64,000 nucleotides of DNA from Neocallimastix lanati (nom. inval.) (GCA_016946835.1 JACVTC010000067.1:580001-644000); one strand, 5' to 3'. Positions 44,705-56,700 are shown, counted from the first letter of the stretch. Numbers and translations are program-made. The notes: a model not told the origin generated them from the letters alone.

Positions 44705-47700
44705 CTAGGTAGAAGCTGAGTTAAACTTGACAATATTTTTCAAATGAACATTACGATTCATTTGTATATTAGTAGCAGGATCAGCTAAAGTGACTGTATT
44801 GAATTGTTTCTTTACCACTTTCATAGGTCCAACAAAGTAAGGTTCTAATTTAGTTCGATTAAAGTTTCTTACTAGTACTAAATCACCTGGTTTTATTCTT
44901 TTAGCTTGATTCATACTGGTCTTTTCTTCTCTCCTAGTAGCCCAATATTTCGAAGCATTTTTGATATTAGATGCGGCCTCCATTACCCATTGGTAGTGTG
45001 ATACAAATTTTTCCAGTAGAATTTCGTCAGAAGACTTATTTATACCCTTAGTTGGTCTGGCAGCAATGTCAAAAGGTTGTTGGTCCTCCCTTCCATAAAC
45101 TAATTCAAAACTTGAATGGTTGGTGATTGAGTTTTTAGTAGTTCTTAAAGCCCAAAGTGCAGATGGTAAAATTTCATCCCATTCTTTGTGTTGTTGTTCT
45201 AGTAATCGTAATAATTTTCCAATTTCTTTATTACGATTCTCAACTAAACCATTGCTTTCAGGATGATATGGAGTGATAAATTTAACATATACATCATATA
45301 AATCAAGGAAGATTTTTGTCATATCTGATGTAAATTGTGTTCCATTATCAGTAGTGATAATTTGAGGTACACCGTGTCGAGCAAATACATTAATTAAAAA
45401 TTTTATCACATCCTGAGAAGTAACATTTTCAGTGGGCTCTGCCTCAACCCATTTAGTAAAATAATCAACCACAACGATTATATATTGATTATTATTTCTG
45501 GTTTTACTTAGAGGTCCTATAATGTCCAATCCTAAGTGTGTAAATGGTCCTTCCACTTCAGTTGGTTTATCTTCTGTTGGTTCAGGGTATGGTTGAGATT
45601 TATTTAATTGACATTTTTCACATTTACCTATAATTCGCTTAATGTCATTAACCATATTGTTCCAATAGTAGCTCTTTTTCAAACGTTGGTATGTCTTGTA
45701 ATAGCCTTCGTGTCCTATACTGTGTGCTTGAAAAATTAATTGAAGTTTTTCTTTTGTATCTGTAACTAATTTTCTATAATTATTGCCATCAACAAAGTAG
45801 TCCACACCATCAATTGTCGTAAATTTTTCTTCAATAAATTCCTTAATGGTTCTTGAAAGCAGGTTTTCATCTTGTTCCTTGATAATTTGTGTTGTTAAGA
45901 CAACTTTTTCTTTTTCATTTTTCATTCTTGATAAAGCATCTGCGACAACATTATTCTTTCCAGTTTCATATCGTAAATCAATTCCTAACATACTGACAGT
46001 CAAACACCATCTAGTATGACGAGAATTTTGTGGTTCCTTACTTTTAAGTAATCCGATTAATGGTCTATGATCTGTATATACTATAGTTTGCTTAGGATTT
46101 CCCATAATATAAGATTTTAATTTATTAATAAAGTAAATTAGAGCAGCACCTTCTAGATCCGTAATTCCATAATTCTTTTCCGATTTAGATAAACTTCTAC
46201 TAATATAATGAACCGGATGCTCCTTTCCAGTTTCATCATCCTTTTGTAAAAGCACACCGCCTATTCCATCATAGGAAGCATCTGTTCTTATAATAAATTC
46301 TCTATCAAATCTAGGAAATCTTAATATTGGGGCATTGATTAATCTTTCCTTAAGAATTTTAAAACTTTCTTCTTGTTCCTTTTTCCATTCAAACTTAATA
46401 CCTTTTCTTAATAGAGTGCAGAGAGGAGCAGTAACTTTTGCAAAGTCCTTAATAAAATTTCTATAATATCCAATGGCTCCTAAAAATGATCGAAGTTCAT
46501 GAATGTTAGAGGGAGCCTTCCATTCTTTAATAGCTTCAACTTTGTTTTCCAATGGACTTAAACCTTCTGAGGATACTTTATGTCCAAGTACTTCTACTTC
46601 AGTTTGCATGAAAGAACACTTTTCGATATTGATTTTTAACTTATGTTCCTTGAATATTTCTAAGACTTGTTTAAGATGTTCTAGGTGTTCTTCTTCAGTT
46701 CTTGAGTAGATTAAAATATCATCGATAAAGTTATAGACGCATTTTCCTATTAAGGGAAATAGTATACGGTTCATTTCTCTTTGGAATGTAGCTGGAGCAC
46801 CTGTTAAACCGAAGGGCATTACCTTGAATTGGTAGTTTCCGAACTTAGTTGTAAAGGTAGTGATTTCAACACTATCATCATCCATTAATATTTGATGATA
46901 ACCGGAATAAAGATCTAATGTTGAGAAGATTTTTGCTCCATCTAAGCTATCAAAAATTTCCTCAATATTTGGTAAAGAATAAGAATCCTTCTTAGTTGCT
47001 TCATTTACTTTCCTATAGTCAATACACAGGCGCCATCTACCGTTCTTTTTAGGCATAAGTACTACTGGTGATGACCATTCTGAACATGAAGGTTCAATTA
47101 ATCGTTTATATATGAGTTTGGTTAATTCTTCTTTTAAGATATCTGTTTTTAATTTACTAAGTCGATAAAATTTTTGTTTAATAGGTTTAACTCCTTCCTT
47201 AAGAATAATTTTGTGTGGTGATAAATCTGAAGGTGTTAATTCTTCAGAAGAAGTTGCAATTATATCAATATATTCTTCAAGTAATTTAGTAATAGCTTCT
47301 CTATAATTTGAATTAATTGTACTTTGAAAAACTGTGTCATATATATATTTTATGGGTGGTAATCCTTCAATCGTTTTCAATTGTTGCTTAGCTTCTTGGT
47401 GATTCAATGCTTTGATTACACATAATAATTTTTCTTCGTCATCATATTCATTATTAATAGGTGCAATTTCTTCAATTAAACCTTGATCATTAAATCGACA
47501 AAGACTATATCTAATTGGATGTATAAATAACTGGTTATCAATTTGAGTTTTGAGGTTGATTAATATATCATAGAATGGATCCTCCTTGTCTATAATTCTA
47601 CACGTAACAAGTAGTTCTAGTTCATTAATTTTTACGGGAACTTTGATTAACACATCTTCTGAGTAATCATCATTCATCGTTGCTAAACGTATTCGTCCTG

Positions 47701-48523
47701 CACTAACTCCTATAGGTTCGTACTGATAAGGTAATTTATCTAAAAATTGCTTTGTGATAATACTTAAGTTGCTACATGAATCTATTAAAGCCTTACCACG
47801 AACTCCATCTACTATTACATCAACCATAGCAATATCATCTTCTTGTGGTTCATGATGTTTACTTTTATATGTATGATCTATATTGTTCGTTATTATTGTA
47901 GTAGCACACATATTATCCACTGCACCTGAAATTTTAGTATTATTCTTTTCTAATTTAAGTCCTTGTGATACTTGAGACCGTATCTTTGGAGCAACGTCCA
48001 ATAATTGTCCAAATGTAATATTGCAATTACTGGAGTTTAAATCTTTGATCACGTCATAACTATCACAATCAGTTTGCATTTGTATTCTTCTTGGAATTCT
48101 AGTTGGCATAATTTCAGTTGACTTTTCTGATGATTTTTCTTGAATTAATTTATTTAAAGTTTGTTTAGAATTATTTCCTTCCTGAGAAGTTTCTTCATTA
48201 ATAATATTAACATTACTATTTTTATTATTTTCCACAGAAGTACTAGTACTAGCTCTTTCCTTGTCTCTTAGCTCTTTCTCAATCCTCTTTTCTTTCTCTA
48301 TTCTGGGTTGAGTCATAATCGAAGGATGTAATTGAGTTGTTGGCTTTTTGACTGGTCGCGATGTTCCCCTTAATTGATTTTCTTTTTGTTTTCGTAAACC
48401 TGGAGTAACTATTGGCTTAGGATCATCTCTTAGACTACGGTGAACCCTCTTTCCTCTTTGGTCACTAGTCTCTTCATCTTTAGGATTTGCCTTTCTCTTT
48501 ATAACGTTTACTAAGTAATCCAA
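44705..48523 (-). CDS. Element D pol, 1272 aa
   Basis: A basic N-terminal region precedes protease (KALIDSCSNLSIITKQ), RT (YNFIDDILIYS), RNase H (RTDASYDGIGGVLLQ ... YTDHRPLIG) and integrase. Integrase has an HEGYYKTYQR...CEKC finger, D in LGLDIIGPL, D in TTDNGTQFTS and E in NGLVENRNKEIG. The C-terminal GPMKVVKKQFNTV block is usual for gypsy integrases. It ends without a chromodomain. Pol starts 170 bp after gag ends on the same strand; expression through frameshift or read-through is typical of the family. Confidence 0.92.
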   Translation of the reverse strand: MDYLVNVIKRKANPKDEETSDQRGKRVHRSLRDDPKPIVTPGLRKQKENQLRGTSRPVKKPTTQLHPSIMTQPRIEKEKRIEKELRDKERASTSTSVENNKNSNVNIINEETSQEGNNSKQTLNKLIQEKSSEKSTEIMPTRIPRRIQMQTDCDSYDVIKDLNSSNCNITFGQLLDVAPKIRSQVSQGLKLEKNNTKISGAVDNMCATTIITNNIDHTYKSKHHEPQEDDIAMVDVIVDGVRGKALIDSCSNLSIITKQFLDKLPYQYEPIGVSAGRIRLATMNDDYSEDVLIKVPVKINELELLVTCRIIDKEDPFYDILINLKTQIDNQLFIHPIRYSLCRFNDQGLIEEIAPINNEYDDEEKLLCVIKALNHQEAKQQLKTIEGLPPIKYIYDTVFQSTINSNYREAITKLLEEYIDIIATSSEELTPSDLSPHKIILKEGVKPIKQKFYRLSKLKTDILKEELTKLIYKRLIEPSCSEWSSPVVLMPKKNGRWRLCIDYRKVNEATKKDSYSLPNIEEIFDSLDGAKIFSTLDLYSGYHQILMDDDSVEITTFTTKFGNYQFKVMPFGLTGAPATFQREMNRILFPLIGKCVYNFIDDILIYSRTEEEHLEHLKQVLEIFKEHKLKINIEKCSFMQTEVEVLGHKVSSEGLSPLENKVEAIKEWKAPSNIHELRSFLGAIGYYRNFIKDFAKVTAPLCTLLRKGIKFEWKKEQEESFKILKERLINAPILRFPRFDREFIIRTDASYDGIGGVLLQKDDETGKEHPVHYISRSLSKSEKNYGITDLEGAALIYFINKLKSYIMGNPKQTIVYTDHRPLIGLLKSKEPQNSRHTRWCLTVSMLGIDLRYETGKNNVVADALSRMKNEKEKVVLTTQIIKEQDENLLSRTIKEFIEEKFTTIDGVDYFVDGNNYRKLVTDTKEKLQLIFQAHSIGHEGYYKTYQRLKKSYYWNNMVNDIKRIIGKCEKCQLNKSQPYPEPTEDKPTEVEGPFTHLGLDIIGPLSKTRNNNQYIIVVVDYFTKWVEAEPTENVTSQDVIKFLINVFARHGVPQIITTDNGTQFTSDMTKIFLDLYDVYVKFITPYHPESNGLVENRNKEIGKLLRLLEQQHKEWDEILPSALWALRTTKNSITNHSSFELVYGREDQQPFDIAARPTKGINKSSDEILLEKFVSHYQWVMEAASNIKNASKYWATRREEKTSMNQAKRIKPGDLVLVRNFNRTKLEPYFVGPMKVVKKQFNTVTLADPATNIQMNRNVHLKNIVKFNSAST

Positions 48524-48693
48524 TTCTTTGGAACCATCCGACTCATCATCAAAATCTTCGTAATAATCCGTAGTAGTACCTTCTTGGAAATCAGCAATTT
48601 CTTCATAATCATCATCTTCTTTTAAGTCAACTGTTTTTGGACGATGGCAGACTGAAGCAATTTTTTTGACGATGGGAGTGCTTCTACTCCCTT

Positions 48694-49611
48694 TTAGTGG
48701 TTTAAATGATTTTCATAAAACTTCTTGCGGTTATTTTCCAATATAGAATTTAATTTAGGACAGTTTCGTTTGGTATGTCCTTCATTGCTACAAAACCAGC
48801 AAGTACTAATTTTCATTTCTTTCATCTTGTTAGTGAGATTTTCTATAGATACATTTTTGTGGGTTTTTGGTTTGTTAAAATCATTTGAAATGTTCTTATT
48901 AAAATTACTTTTAGAGTTAAGGAGATTGTAACGAGTCTTATCATAATATTCAGTACTATTTTTAATAGATAAACGATCAACTTTTTCAGCTATAGCGAAT
49001 GCTTTAGTAATAGAAATATTGTCTTTAAGCATAACCTTTCTCCATGCGTCAGGATTATTGGTTAAGGAATCTGCATAATCTAAAACACTAATTTTTCTTC
49101 TTCTCTTTTTATCCAATTTATGGTACAAAGATCTATAACGGACATTAAAATCTTTAACTTTCTCGTTCTTCTTTATTTTCATGGAACGTAATTCTCGTAA
49201 CAAATTGGTTTGATCTTCTTTAAGTCCATAGAAAGTCTTCAGATGATTTATTATTTCATCAAGGCTTGGGTAAGTGTTAGTAGATTCACTTTCTTCATCA
49301 TCTTCTCCTTCACTATCGCTATCGAAATCAGAATCTTCATCTTCAGTAAGGTCATTTCCATCTTCTAGTTCTTGGATAATTTCTCTTGGTTCTCCAGAAG
49401 CCGTTAATATACAAGCAGTAAAAATAGTTTCAGGATCCTTGATATGTTGGTATTTTATCCATGCCTTTAACTCATTTGCCCAGGAGTTGATGTCAAGGTT
49501 TTGTTTAGTAAGCTTTTCAAAATCTTTTAATTCTTTCTTTAATTCTCTGAAGCTAAGCTTACTTTCTGGAGTACTCTCTGTTGGAGTACTGGAAGTACTG
49601 GATGTTCTCAT
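48694..49611 (-). CDS. Element D gag, 305 aa
   Basis: The capsid-like region carries an acidic loop (DEDSDFDSDSEGEDDEESES), then LRELRSMKIKKNEKVKDFNV, and ends in a CCHC knuckle (CWFCSNEGHTKRNC). Same layout as the gag of element C. Confidence 0.87.
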   Translation of the reverse strand: MRTSSTSSTPTESTPESKLSFRELKKELKDFEKLTKQNLDINSWANELKAWIKYQHIKDPETIFTACILTASGEPREIIQELEDGNDLTEDEDSDFDSDSEGEDDEESESTNTYPSLDEIINHLKTFYGLKEDQTNLLRELRSMKIKKNEKVKDFNVRYRSLYHKLDKKRRRKISVLDYADSLTNNPDAWRKVMLKDNISITKAFAIAEKVDRLSIKNSTEYYDKTRYNLLNSKSNFNKNISNDFNKPKTHKNVSIENLTNKMKEMKISTCWFCSNEGHTKRNCPKLNSILENNRKKFYENHLNH

Positions 49612-50120
49612 AAAATAAAATTTATTGTATCTATAGAATGCTAAACCTCGTAATGTATAAATTGTTATAAAAAAGTAAAAATAAAAAAAATTAAAAAAAA
49701 ATAAATCTTTTAACTAATAAAATTATTAATTATTTATTATTATTAATCACTTATTAAATTATAATAATCGTGCAATCTGATAGTACACACTGTCTGACGT
49801 GCAGCTTACCTCTTGAAAGGTGTCATGCCACGCGTGTGCCACGGTTACTATTTTCAATATAAAAAATAGCAGTCCAGAGCCTACTAGCCCAATTACTATG
49901 TAGGATAAACTTAACCCGGAAATCTATGCACGAATATTAGTTTAATTTAATATTAATTAATATTTTTAACAATTAATAATAATTAGTTAAAAATATAAAA
50001 ATTGTTTTCTTTTTTAAAAAAATATTTGTTTTATTAGAAAAATTATTTATTAATATTATAATTTTATCCCCAATGTATTAATTTATTATTATATTCCCCG
50101 ATATCTCCACCAATTTTTCA
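49612..50120 (-). other. Leader of element D
   Basis: The A+T-rich leader has a G+C-richer block at 49765-49930 (GTGTCATGCCACGCGTGTGCC and AACCCGGAAATC) and the likely primer site near the LTR. It compares with the leader block in element C at 42050-42200. Confidence 0.55.
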
Positions 50121-50905
50121 TGGTATGGTTCATATAATTTTAGGAATATAATAATAATTAACACAAATAATAAAATTACAATAAAAAAAAAATAATTTGT
50201 TTTAAAATCAATGTTTATTTATTTAAATTTATAAAAGAAAAATAATAATATAATTATTTATTTAATAAAAGTAAGTTATTGATTATATTTTATTTCACTA
50301 AAAATTACATGTATTTATATTTTTTTATCAAATTAAAATTTGTAAAGCCTAACTATTTTTTTAATAAACTAATTACTAATTATTTTTATAAATAAAACAT
50401 TTAAATTGAAATTGAATTATTATTTTAGTTAATAATATTATTGTTATAAATAGTAGTTATATATTATTGAATTATTAATTATTTAATAATAGTTTAATAC
50501 TAATATATATAAAATAAAAATAAAGAGATTATACAGAATATTTTATTGTGGTTTAGTTAAATTTAGTAATTAAAAATAAATTTAAATTGATAACGAAAAT
50601 TTTAATAACTAATTAAATAGATTTGATTATTTTCAATATAACATAATACAAAAGAAATATAATATTAATATATTAAGTGGGCAAGGACAATATTGGCTAA
50701 AGATTTTTAATACATTATATAGAATCGGATCGATAATTCAAAAAGGAATTATAAGTTAATTGGTGATTTATTAACTTAAGATTTCTATTTAGTAATATTT
50801 GAAGAATATTGGAAAGTTCCAATTATATAGAATAGAATAATCTATAAGGTTAGAATAATTTATATTATTCTAGCACAATTAGTATTATTTGTTCATTCTG
50901 TATTA
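50121..50905 (-). repeat. 5' LTR of element D
   Basis: 785-bp partner of the repeat at 43897, followed by duplication ATAA and the resumed 3' LTR of element B. Confidence 0.93.
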
Positions 50906-50910
50906 ATAAA

Positions 50911-51467
50911 TTTAAAAAATATTATTTCTGGTATAGTTGTTAGTAACTAATACCATGAATCAAACTACTTAGGGTTCGATTCTCATTTATTATTATTTTA
51001 TAGTTTTATTCTAAAAAATATCTAGAAGATTCTTTATAGTTCAAGAAATTACTAGAATTTCTTGATAATTCTTGTGTTTAATTAATTAAAATTTATTCTA
51101 TTAAATTCTTAATTCTATTGTTTTCTATTTTTTCTAAATTTTTCGATTTTTAAGAACTTTTTAGAAACTTTTATTTTTATTTTTTAATAACTTTAACTTT
51201 TGAAAAAAAATATAAATATGAGTAAAATTCTTATTAACAAATATTCTTTTCTTTGTGTTTTTTATTTTAATTTTGTTTAGTTAATAAAACTTAATTTTTT
51301 AATAAAACTTTTTTTAATATTAATACTATATCAACCCTTGCGGCTTATAGTATTATAATAAATATAATTAATAAAATAATTATAATAAAAGAAAAAAAAT
51401 AAATAAAAAATAAAATAATTTTTGTTTTTTTTGAGTGTTATTATATTTATTATAATATTTTGTTATA
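50911..51467 (+). repeat. 3' LTR of element B, second part
   Basis: TTTAAAAAATATT to GTTATA, matching 31778-32334 almost base for base. The LINE duplication TCTTT follows. Confidence 0.92.
50929..50983 (+). promoter_or_regulatory. tRNA-like segment in the 3' LTR of B
   Basis: Second copy of the A-box and B-box segment at 31796, conserved between the two LTRs. Confidence 0.55.
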
Positions 51468-53173
51468 TCTTTATAATATTCAGCCCATCTATCTAATTGC
51501 TTTGAAGGAGAGATAATATCTTGACCAAACTTAGATTTAATGCAAGTAAGGGAGGTAGATGAATATGATGGTTTAGCCATTTTCTTTAAACATCTCCAAC
51601 CATTTTTGAAATCTTTATTCAAAAAATAATTACCTATTTTTACTATATTAGCCTTAAATCTAGCAGAACGAAATTTACTCTTAGTTTTCTTGATTAATTT
51701 GCAAAGTTTTTCATATTTATTAAATTGTTCAAGGTAATTATCAACATTTTCACAATTAAAGTAAGGCTTAATATTCCGAAATGCAATATGTTTTTCATGA
51801 GATAGTTTTTTAATGTAATAAGGACAATGAAAAGCAGAGCCCTTTAAATTTGTTGGAATAAAAGCCTTAATATCTTTCCCGATATTATTAGCTGTATTGA
51901 TAAATTTTTCTACCATTTCATCAGCCGTAAGCGAATTGTAATGAGAATCAAGGTCATTTTCTAGGATTGAAAAATAATTATGTGATAAAATATCTGAATT
52001 TTTTGTTTTACAAATATGAGTTGACCATTTAGAAACTTTAGTAGGCCTTATAAAACCATCGGAGAGAACTTTGTTGCAAGAAAGTAAAATAGGTTTATGA
52101 TCAGAAATACCATAAAACGAAGTACAAACCGAGGTTTTATTAATATGGGATGCCAAAGCCTCATTATAGATGACATGATCAATGCAAGATGATCTAGTAC
52201 ATTTAGCATATGTAAATTGATTACCATATAAAGGAGCAATATACCAATTAGGAAAATTATTTGAAATGTATGTTTTGATCTTCTTTAATGACATGTTAAA
52301 GTCACCAACTAGGACAGCCGGAACATTTTTTCTATTGTGAAAACGTAACCATTGAGAGAGTTCATCAAAAGCAACTAGTCTTGCTTCCTTCCATTTGCTT
52401 TGAGGGAAGTAGATATTACCAATAGTACATTTTTGATTCCAAAAAGAAGTAATATTAACTGAAATGATATATTTGTATAAAAACGGTTCTTGGAAGAAAG
52501 AGCACGAAGAATGAACACCAATAAAGAGTCCTCTCATACCAGGGGTTTTAGGATTAGCTTTAAGGAAAACTGAGTTGTAATATGGAATTAAAGGTGATGA
52601 AACATCTTTTGGTAGATATTTACTTTTTCCAGTTTCTTGTAGACAGATACATATAGGTTTAAAAGTAGAGTTGAGATACAAAATACTATCTCGCTTTTCA
52701 GTATTCCAACCGTTAATATTCCAACTAATACAGAGATTAAAGAAAGAAGAATTTGAATTTAGATGGCTAGTGAAAAAATCTTTTGCCATAGGATTAAGTT
52801 CAACATCAATGTTTTTAGATTTCCTCGACTTGTTCTTTTGATTCAGTTTATTACACAAGGACCAGGTAATTTTAGCTGTTTCAGGAATTTCATCTCTTAA
52901 GAAATTTAAAACATAGAAAAAGATGAGATCATTTTTGTATTTATTAACCCTAATAATGAAGTATGAGCCATACCTTGGAGAAAAAAGTTTTTTAACATAT
53001 GGAATAATTTCATTGTAGTAAGGGATCTTACTAATAACTTGTGCCATTAGTTTTCTAGGGGACCAAGAATTAAGGTCATGAATGAAAATAAGGCTATAAT
53101 TATTCATATGATTTCCGAAGCAGTAGAAACCACGATGGAAGGGAGTAGTGTTAACAGAACTAGAAGCATCCAT
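51468..53173 (-). pseudogene. LINE ORF, N-terminal and endonuclease part
   Basis: From ATG at 53173: MDASSSVNTT, then a beta-alpha-beta-like domain (YSLIFIHDLNSWSPRKLM ... YFIIRVNKYKNDLIFFYVL). The AP-type endonuclease has ISWNINGW (about residue 146), CLQETG, LVGDFNMS, CIDHVIYN and ISDHKPIL, so the catalytic Asn, Glu, Asp/Asn and Asp/His are all present. The frame runs into element B after RWAEYYKD and resumes at 25363. Confidence 0.9.
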
Positions 53174-53691
53174 GTTTAGAGTTAGTTGAGAAAAGAACTG
53201 ACTTAATTTCTATTTAAAATGAATTGATTATAAGGATTGAATACCAAAGAATTATATATAAAATATTTAACATTTAAGTTTACTGAATATAAGAGTTAAT
53301 AGTTTCACATGAATTGTATTTCCTAAGATATATTTAAAAAACAATGTTAGTGGAAAAATTATTTATTCAATAAAATAATGTAAAATAGTAAATTTAATTT
53401 ATTTTTTTTTTATATGTTAAAATATTGTAAAAGGATATGAAAATTAAAAAACCTAAAGTAAAAAATTAATATAGAGATATAAAATAACATATATAACGAT
53501 AAAAAAGTATATATATATATATAAAAAGTATAGAAAAAATATAGAAAAAATTTAAAAAATATAAGAAAAAAACAAAAACAATATTGTTAGTAGTATAGTG
53601 TAAAAAATTCTTTTGATTGAATAATTGATTTAAAAAGCTACAGTTATGTTTTATATAAAAAGATTGAAATTGCATATAAGATTGAAAAATA

Positions 53692-53696
<5 letters not shown>
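53174..53696. other. Spacer between the two LINEs
   Basis: The first part is probably 5' UTR of the interrupted LINE. The rest is A+T-rich with no recognised gene. Confidence 0.5.
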
Positions 53697-53733
<37 letters not shown>

Positions 53734-56700
53734 CTAGGAATAAACTTTATTTAATAATATTTTTTTAAAAAATACATGAAATTTAAATACATGAAATTAT
53801 TTTTTATATTAATATTAAAAAACTACGTTATGAGATTCGAGGACGAAAAGGCCTCTAACTCTTCCCATTCATCGAAGATAACTCCATGTGGATGAAAATT
53901 ATCATTCGAATCTGTATCAGAATTTCTTCTTTGCCTTATCGTTACGACGTCGACGCTCTTGACAACGGTAGGTCTAACACTATACAAATCGATCATGGTG
54001 TAAAAATCACCAATCACAATAGGCATAACGTTAGTAAGGAATTCCGCAAGCCCCACAAAATATGAAATCGGGAAAGAAGACTCGTTCGAAGGTGATTGAA
54101 AAATATTATTAATATATCGCCTTCTTTCCCCCGAGCCGATCTTTAAGATTTCAAATACTGCATTTCCGCCAAGAAGGAGACACAGCACGTAAAAATTGAT
54201 ATTATCATCAAAATCTTCCTCTTTATCATCAGGAATGTTCAATGATTTCTCATGAACAATTAGAGAAAAATTAATAAAAATTTCATCAACAAAGGGAATG
54301 AAATGTTGCCTAAATTCTTCAAATTTAGGACATAAAAGTATCCAGTGTGTAAAACTAGGTATGCTGTTACTCTCACCACAACAAGGGCAGTATGTTGGGC
54401 AATTTTCTGATACTAGATTACTTTTAACATACGTTTTTACATCAAATTTGAATCCACATTTAATTCGTCCAATCCAAAAAAATCCAAGAGAAAATTGTGA
54501 ATATTTAAGTGATAGACGTTGAATAAATTTTTTAAAACCAAATTTAAATTTCTTGTATTTTGTAGATCTGATCGCAGGAGTGCTTGAAAAATGAATATTT
54601 TCCCAGTAAAACTTCCTTATTTCTCCAGGAAGTTTATTATTGTGCTTGTGTACTGCTAAACTCCGTGCTTTTTTCGTCCATGAATAGTGAGAAAGTGTAG
54701 GTATATTTTTGACTAAATGAGAAATAATACAAGAAGAATCTTTCCACTTTTTAAAGCATCGAATCATCGCCTTAGCACAAAAACTAGCTATAGGAGGTAT
54801 AGAAAGTTCCTTAGACATATTGTAAATTGAAGTATTGGAGGATTTATTTTTAAACCCGAAACTCCAATACAAACCTCGATTAAAAGCAGTTTGAGCTTTT
54901 TCAGTATTCTTTTTATTTGAACCAAGTAAGGGAGCATAATAAAGAACTGAACTAAGGACAAAAGAAACTAGTATACGAGTTTTAAAGTAGAAAGGAACAT
55001 TCCTATTGGTTAAAAATCTAAAGAAAGAGTTAACTGTATAATTAATTTTACTGTTCATTTTAGCAATAATAGGTTTTAAATCCAACGATTCATTAAAAGG
55101 TATACCAAGATATGTATATTGATTAGTGCTTGGTATATAGTTCATACCAAGTTTAAATGTAGGATTTTCATAATGTCTTGAAGGTATAAAATTCTTTGGT
55201 TTAACAACTAGTGTAGCGCATTTATTGATTCCAAAGGTCATTTCATTTTTAATACCCCAATCATGAGCAATATTCAAAAGGTTTTTAAGTGAAGATTTTG
55301 TAGGAGCTAATAATACAATATCATCAGCAAATAATCCACCACAACACTTTTTCTTTTCAGTAATCACACCATAACTTTTACATTTATCAAAAATATCATT
55401 GATAAATATATTGAATAAAATAGGTGAGAGAGGACACCCTTGGCGAACACCACGGTGTATTGGAAATTCTTTTGAAAGTTTACCATTAAAGTTTGCACGA
55501 GCTTTCGAGGTAAGGTATAGATTAGTAATGAATTGAAGGCATTTACCACGAATACCAAGATTATTTAGTTTAGTAAGTATATTGTAAATTGGAACTGAAT
55601 CATAAGCTTTTTTAAGGTCAAGAAAGGCAAGAAAGGTAAATTTATCCTTAAATTTTCTTCTTTGATAAATTTCACGAATGGATACAAATAAACTAATACA
55701 TTCTTCTTTATTTCTAAAACCAAACTGTTCTGGTCTAATTATTCCATTAGAAAAAGCATAGTCCGATATTCTTTTAGTGACAATTTTTGATAGAATTTTT
55801 AAACCTACATTGATGAGTGAAATACCACGATAATTATTACAATCTGAAAGATCCCCTTTTTTAGGAATAGAAACAATAGAAGCAGAGTTCCATTCATTAG
55901 GAAAGTCACCATCCCAAATTTTATTAAAAAGTAATAACAGACACTTTGCACAATCGGAATAAGTAACCTCTTGATTAGAGTCATCCTGAGAAGAATTTCT
56001 ACTCTCAGAATTAAAAAATGCTTTAAAAAATTCTGTAGGTATACCATCAGGACCAGGTGCTTTGTTATTTTTCATTGAAAGAACAGTTGAATGAATTTCT
56101 GACATGGAAATAGGTTGATTAATATCCCATGATTCCTGAGGAGTAGAAGAATTATTAAGTATTCTTTTCCAATAATTTTCATTAAGACTGTGACCAGTTA
56201 TATCAGAAGCAAGTTCTTCATAGTGTTCTGCAAAACGATTGAGTTGATCTTCTTGGGATACTAGAACATTACCTTCTTTATCTTTAATGTATACAGGTGA
56301 TTGGGAAGAAGAGTAAGAAGGTTTAGAAATTTTCTTAAGTCCAGACCAACCACGCTGGGCATCATTTTTTAAGAAACATTCGCCGATGGAATGAATCAAA
56401 TTTTTAAATCTAATATTCCTAATATTTCTTTTAATACTAATGATATAATCAGAAAGAACTCTATATTCTTTTGAGAGATCACAAAATTCTTGAAGATTTG
56501 ACAAATCATTACTAAGTTTAAAATTTTTAATCCTTTTATAAAATAAATGTTTTTCATGTGATAATTTCTTAATATAAGCAGGACAATGGAACGCTGAACC
56601 CTGTAAATTTGTAGGAACTCTTGCTTGAATGTCATCGCCTATTTTATTTGCTGTGTCAAGAAGTTTTTTAACCATTGTATTAGAGTCTAGATTATCATAA

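Larger units (their letters stand above)
43897..50905 (-). mobile_element. Ty3/gypsy element D, at the edge of element C
   Basis: Two 785-bp LTRs (43897-44681 and 50121-50905; TGGTATGG...CTGTATTA on plus) flank gag and pol on minus. The target duplication is ATAA (43893-43896 and 50906-50909); its left copy includes the terminal A of element C. A likely primer site TGGTGGAGATATCGGGG lies about 8 nt inside the 5' (right) LTR. It looks whole and young, and no chromodomain is seen. Confidence 0.93.
25364..51467 (+). mobile_element. Ty3/gypsy chromovirus (element B) with elements A, C and D nested in it
   Basis: The LTRs of B each measure 642 bp once nested elements are set aside. The 5' LTR is 25364-25397 plus 31727-32334, split by element A. 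The 3' LTR is 37883-37967 plus 50911-51467, split by C and D. LTR ends are TATAAC...GTTATA rather than TG...CA. The flanking LINE carries a 5-bp duplication TCTTT. The internal part is 32335-37882 with one gag-pol frame. At least one base differs between the LTRs (near 32084 and 51209), so the insertion is recent. The element looks whole apart from its LTRs being interrupted. Confidence 0.93.
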
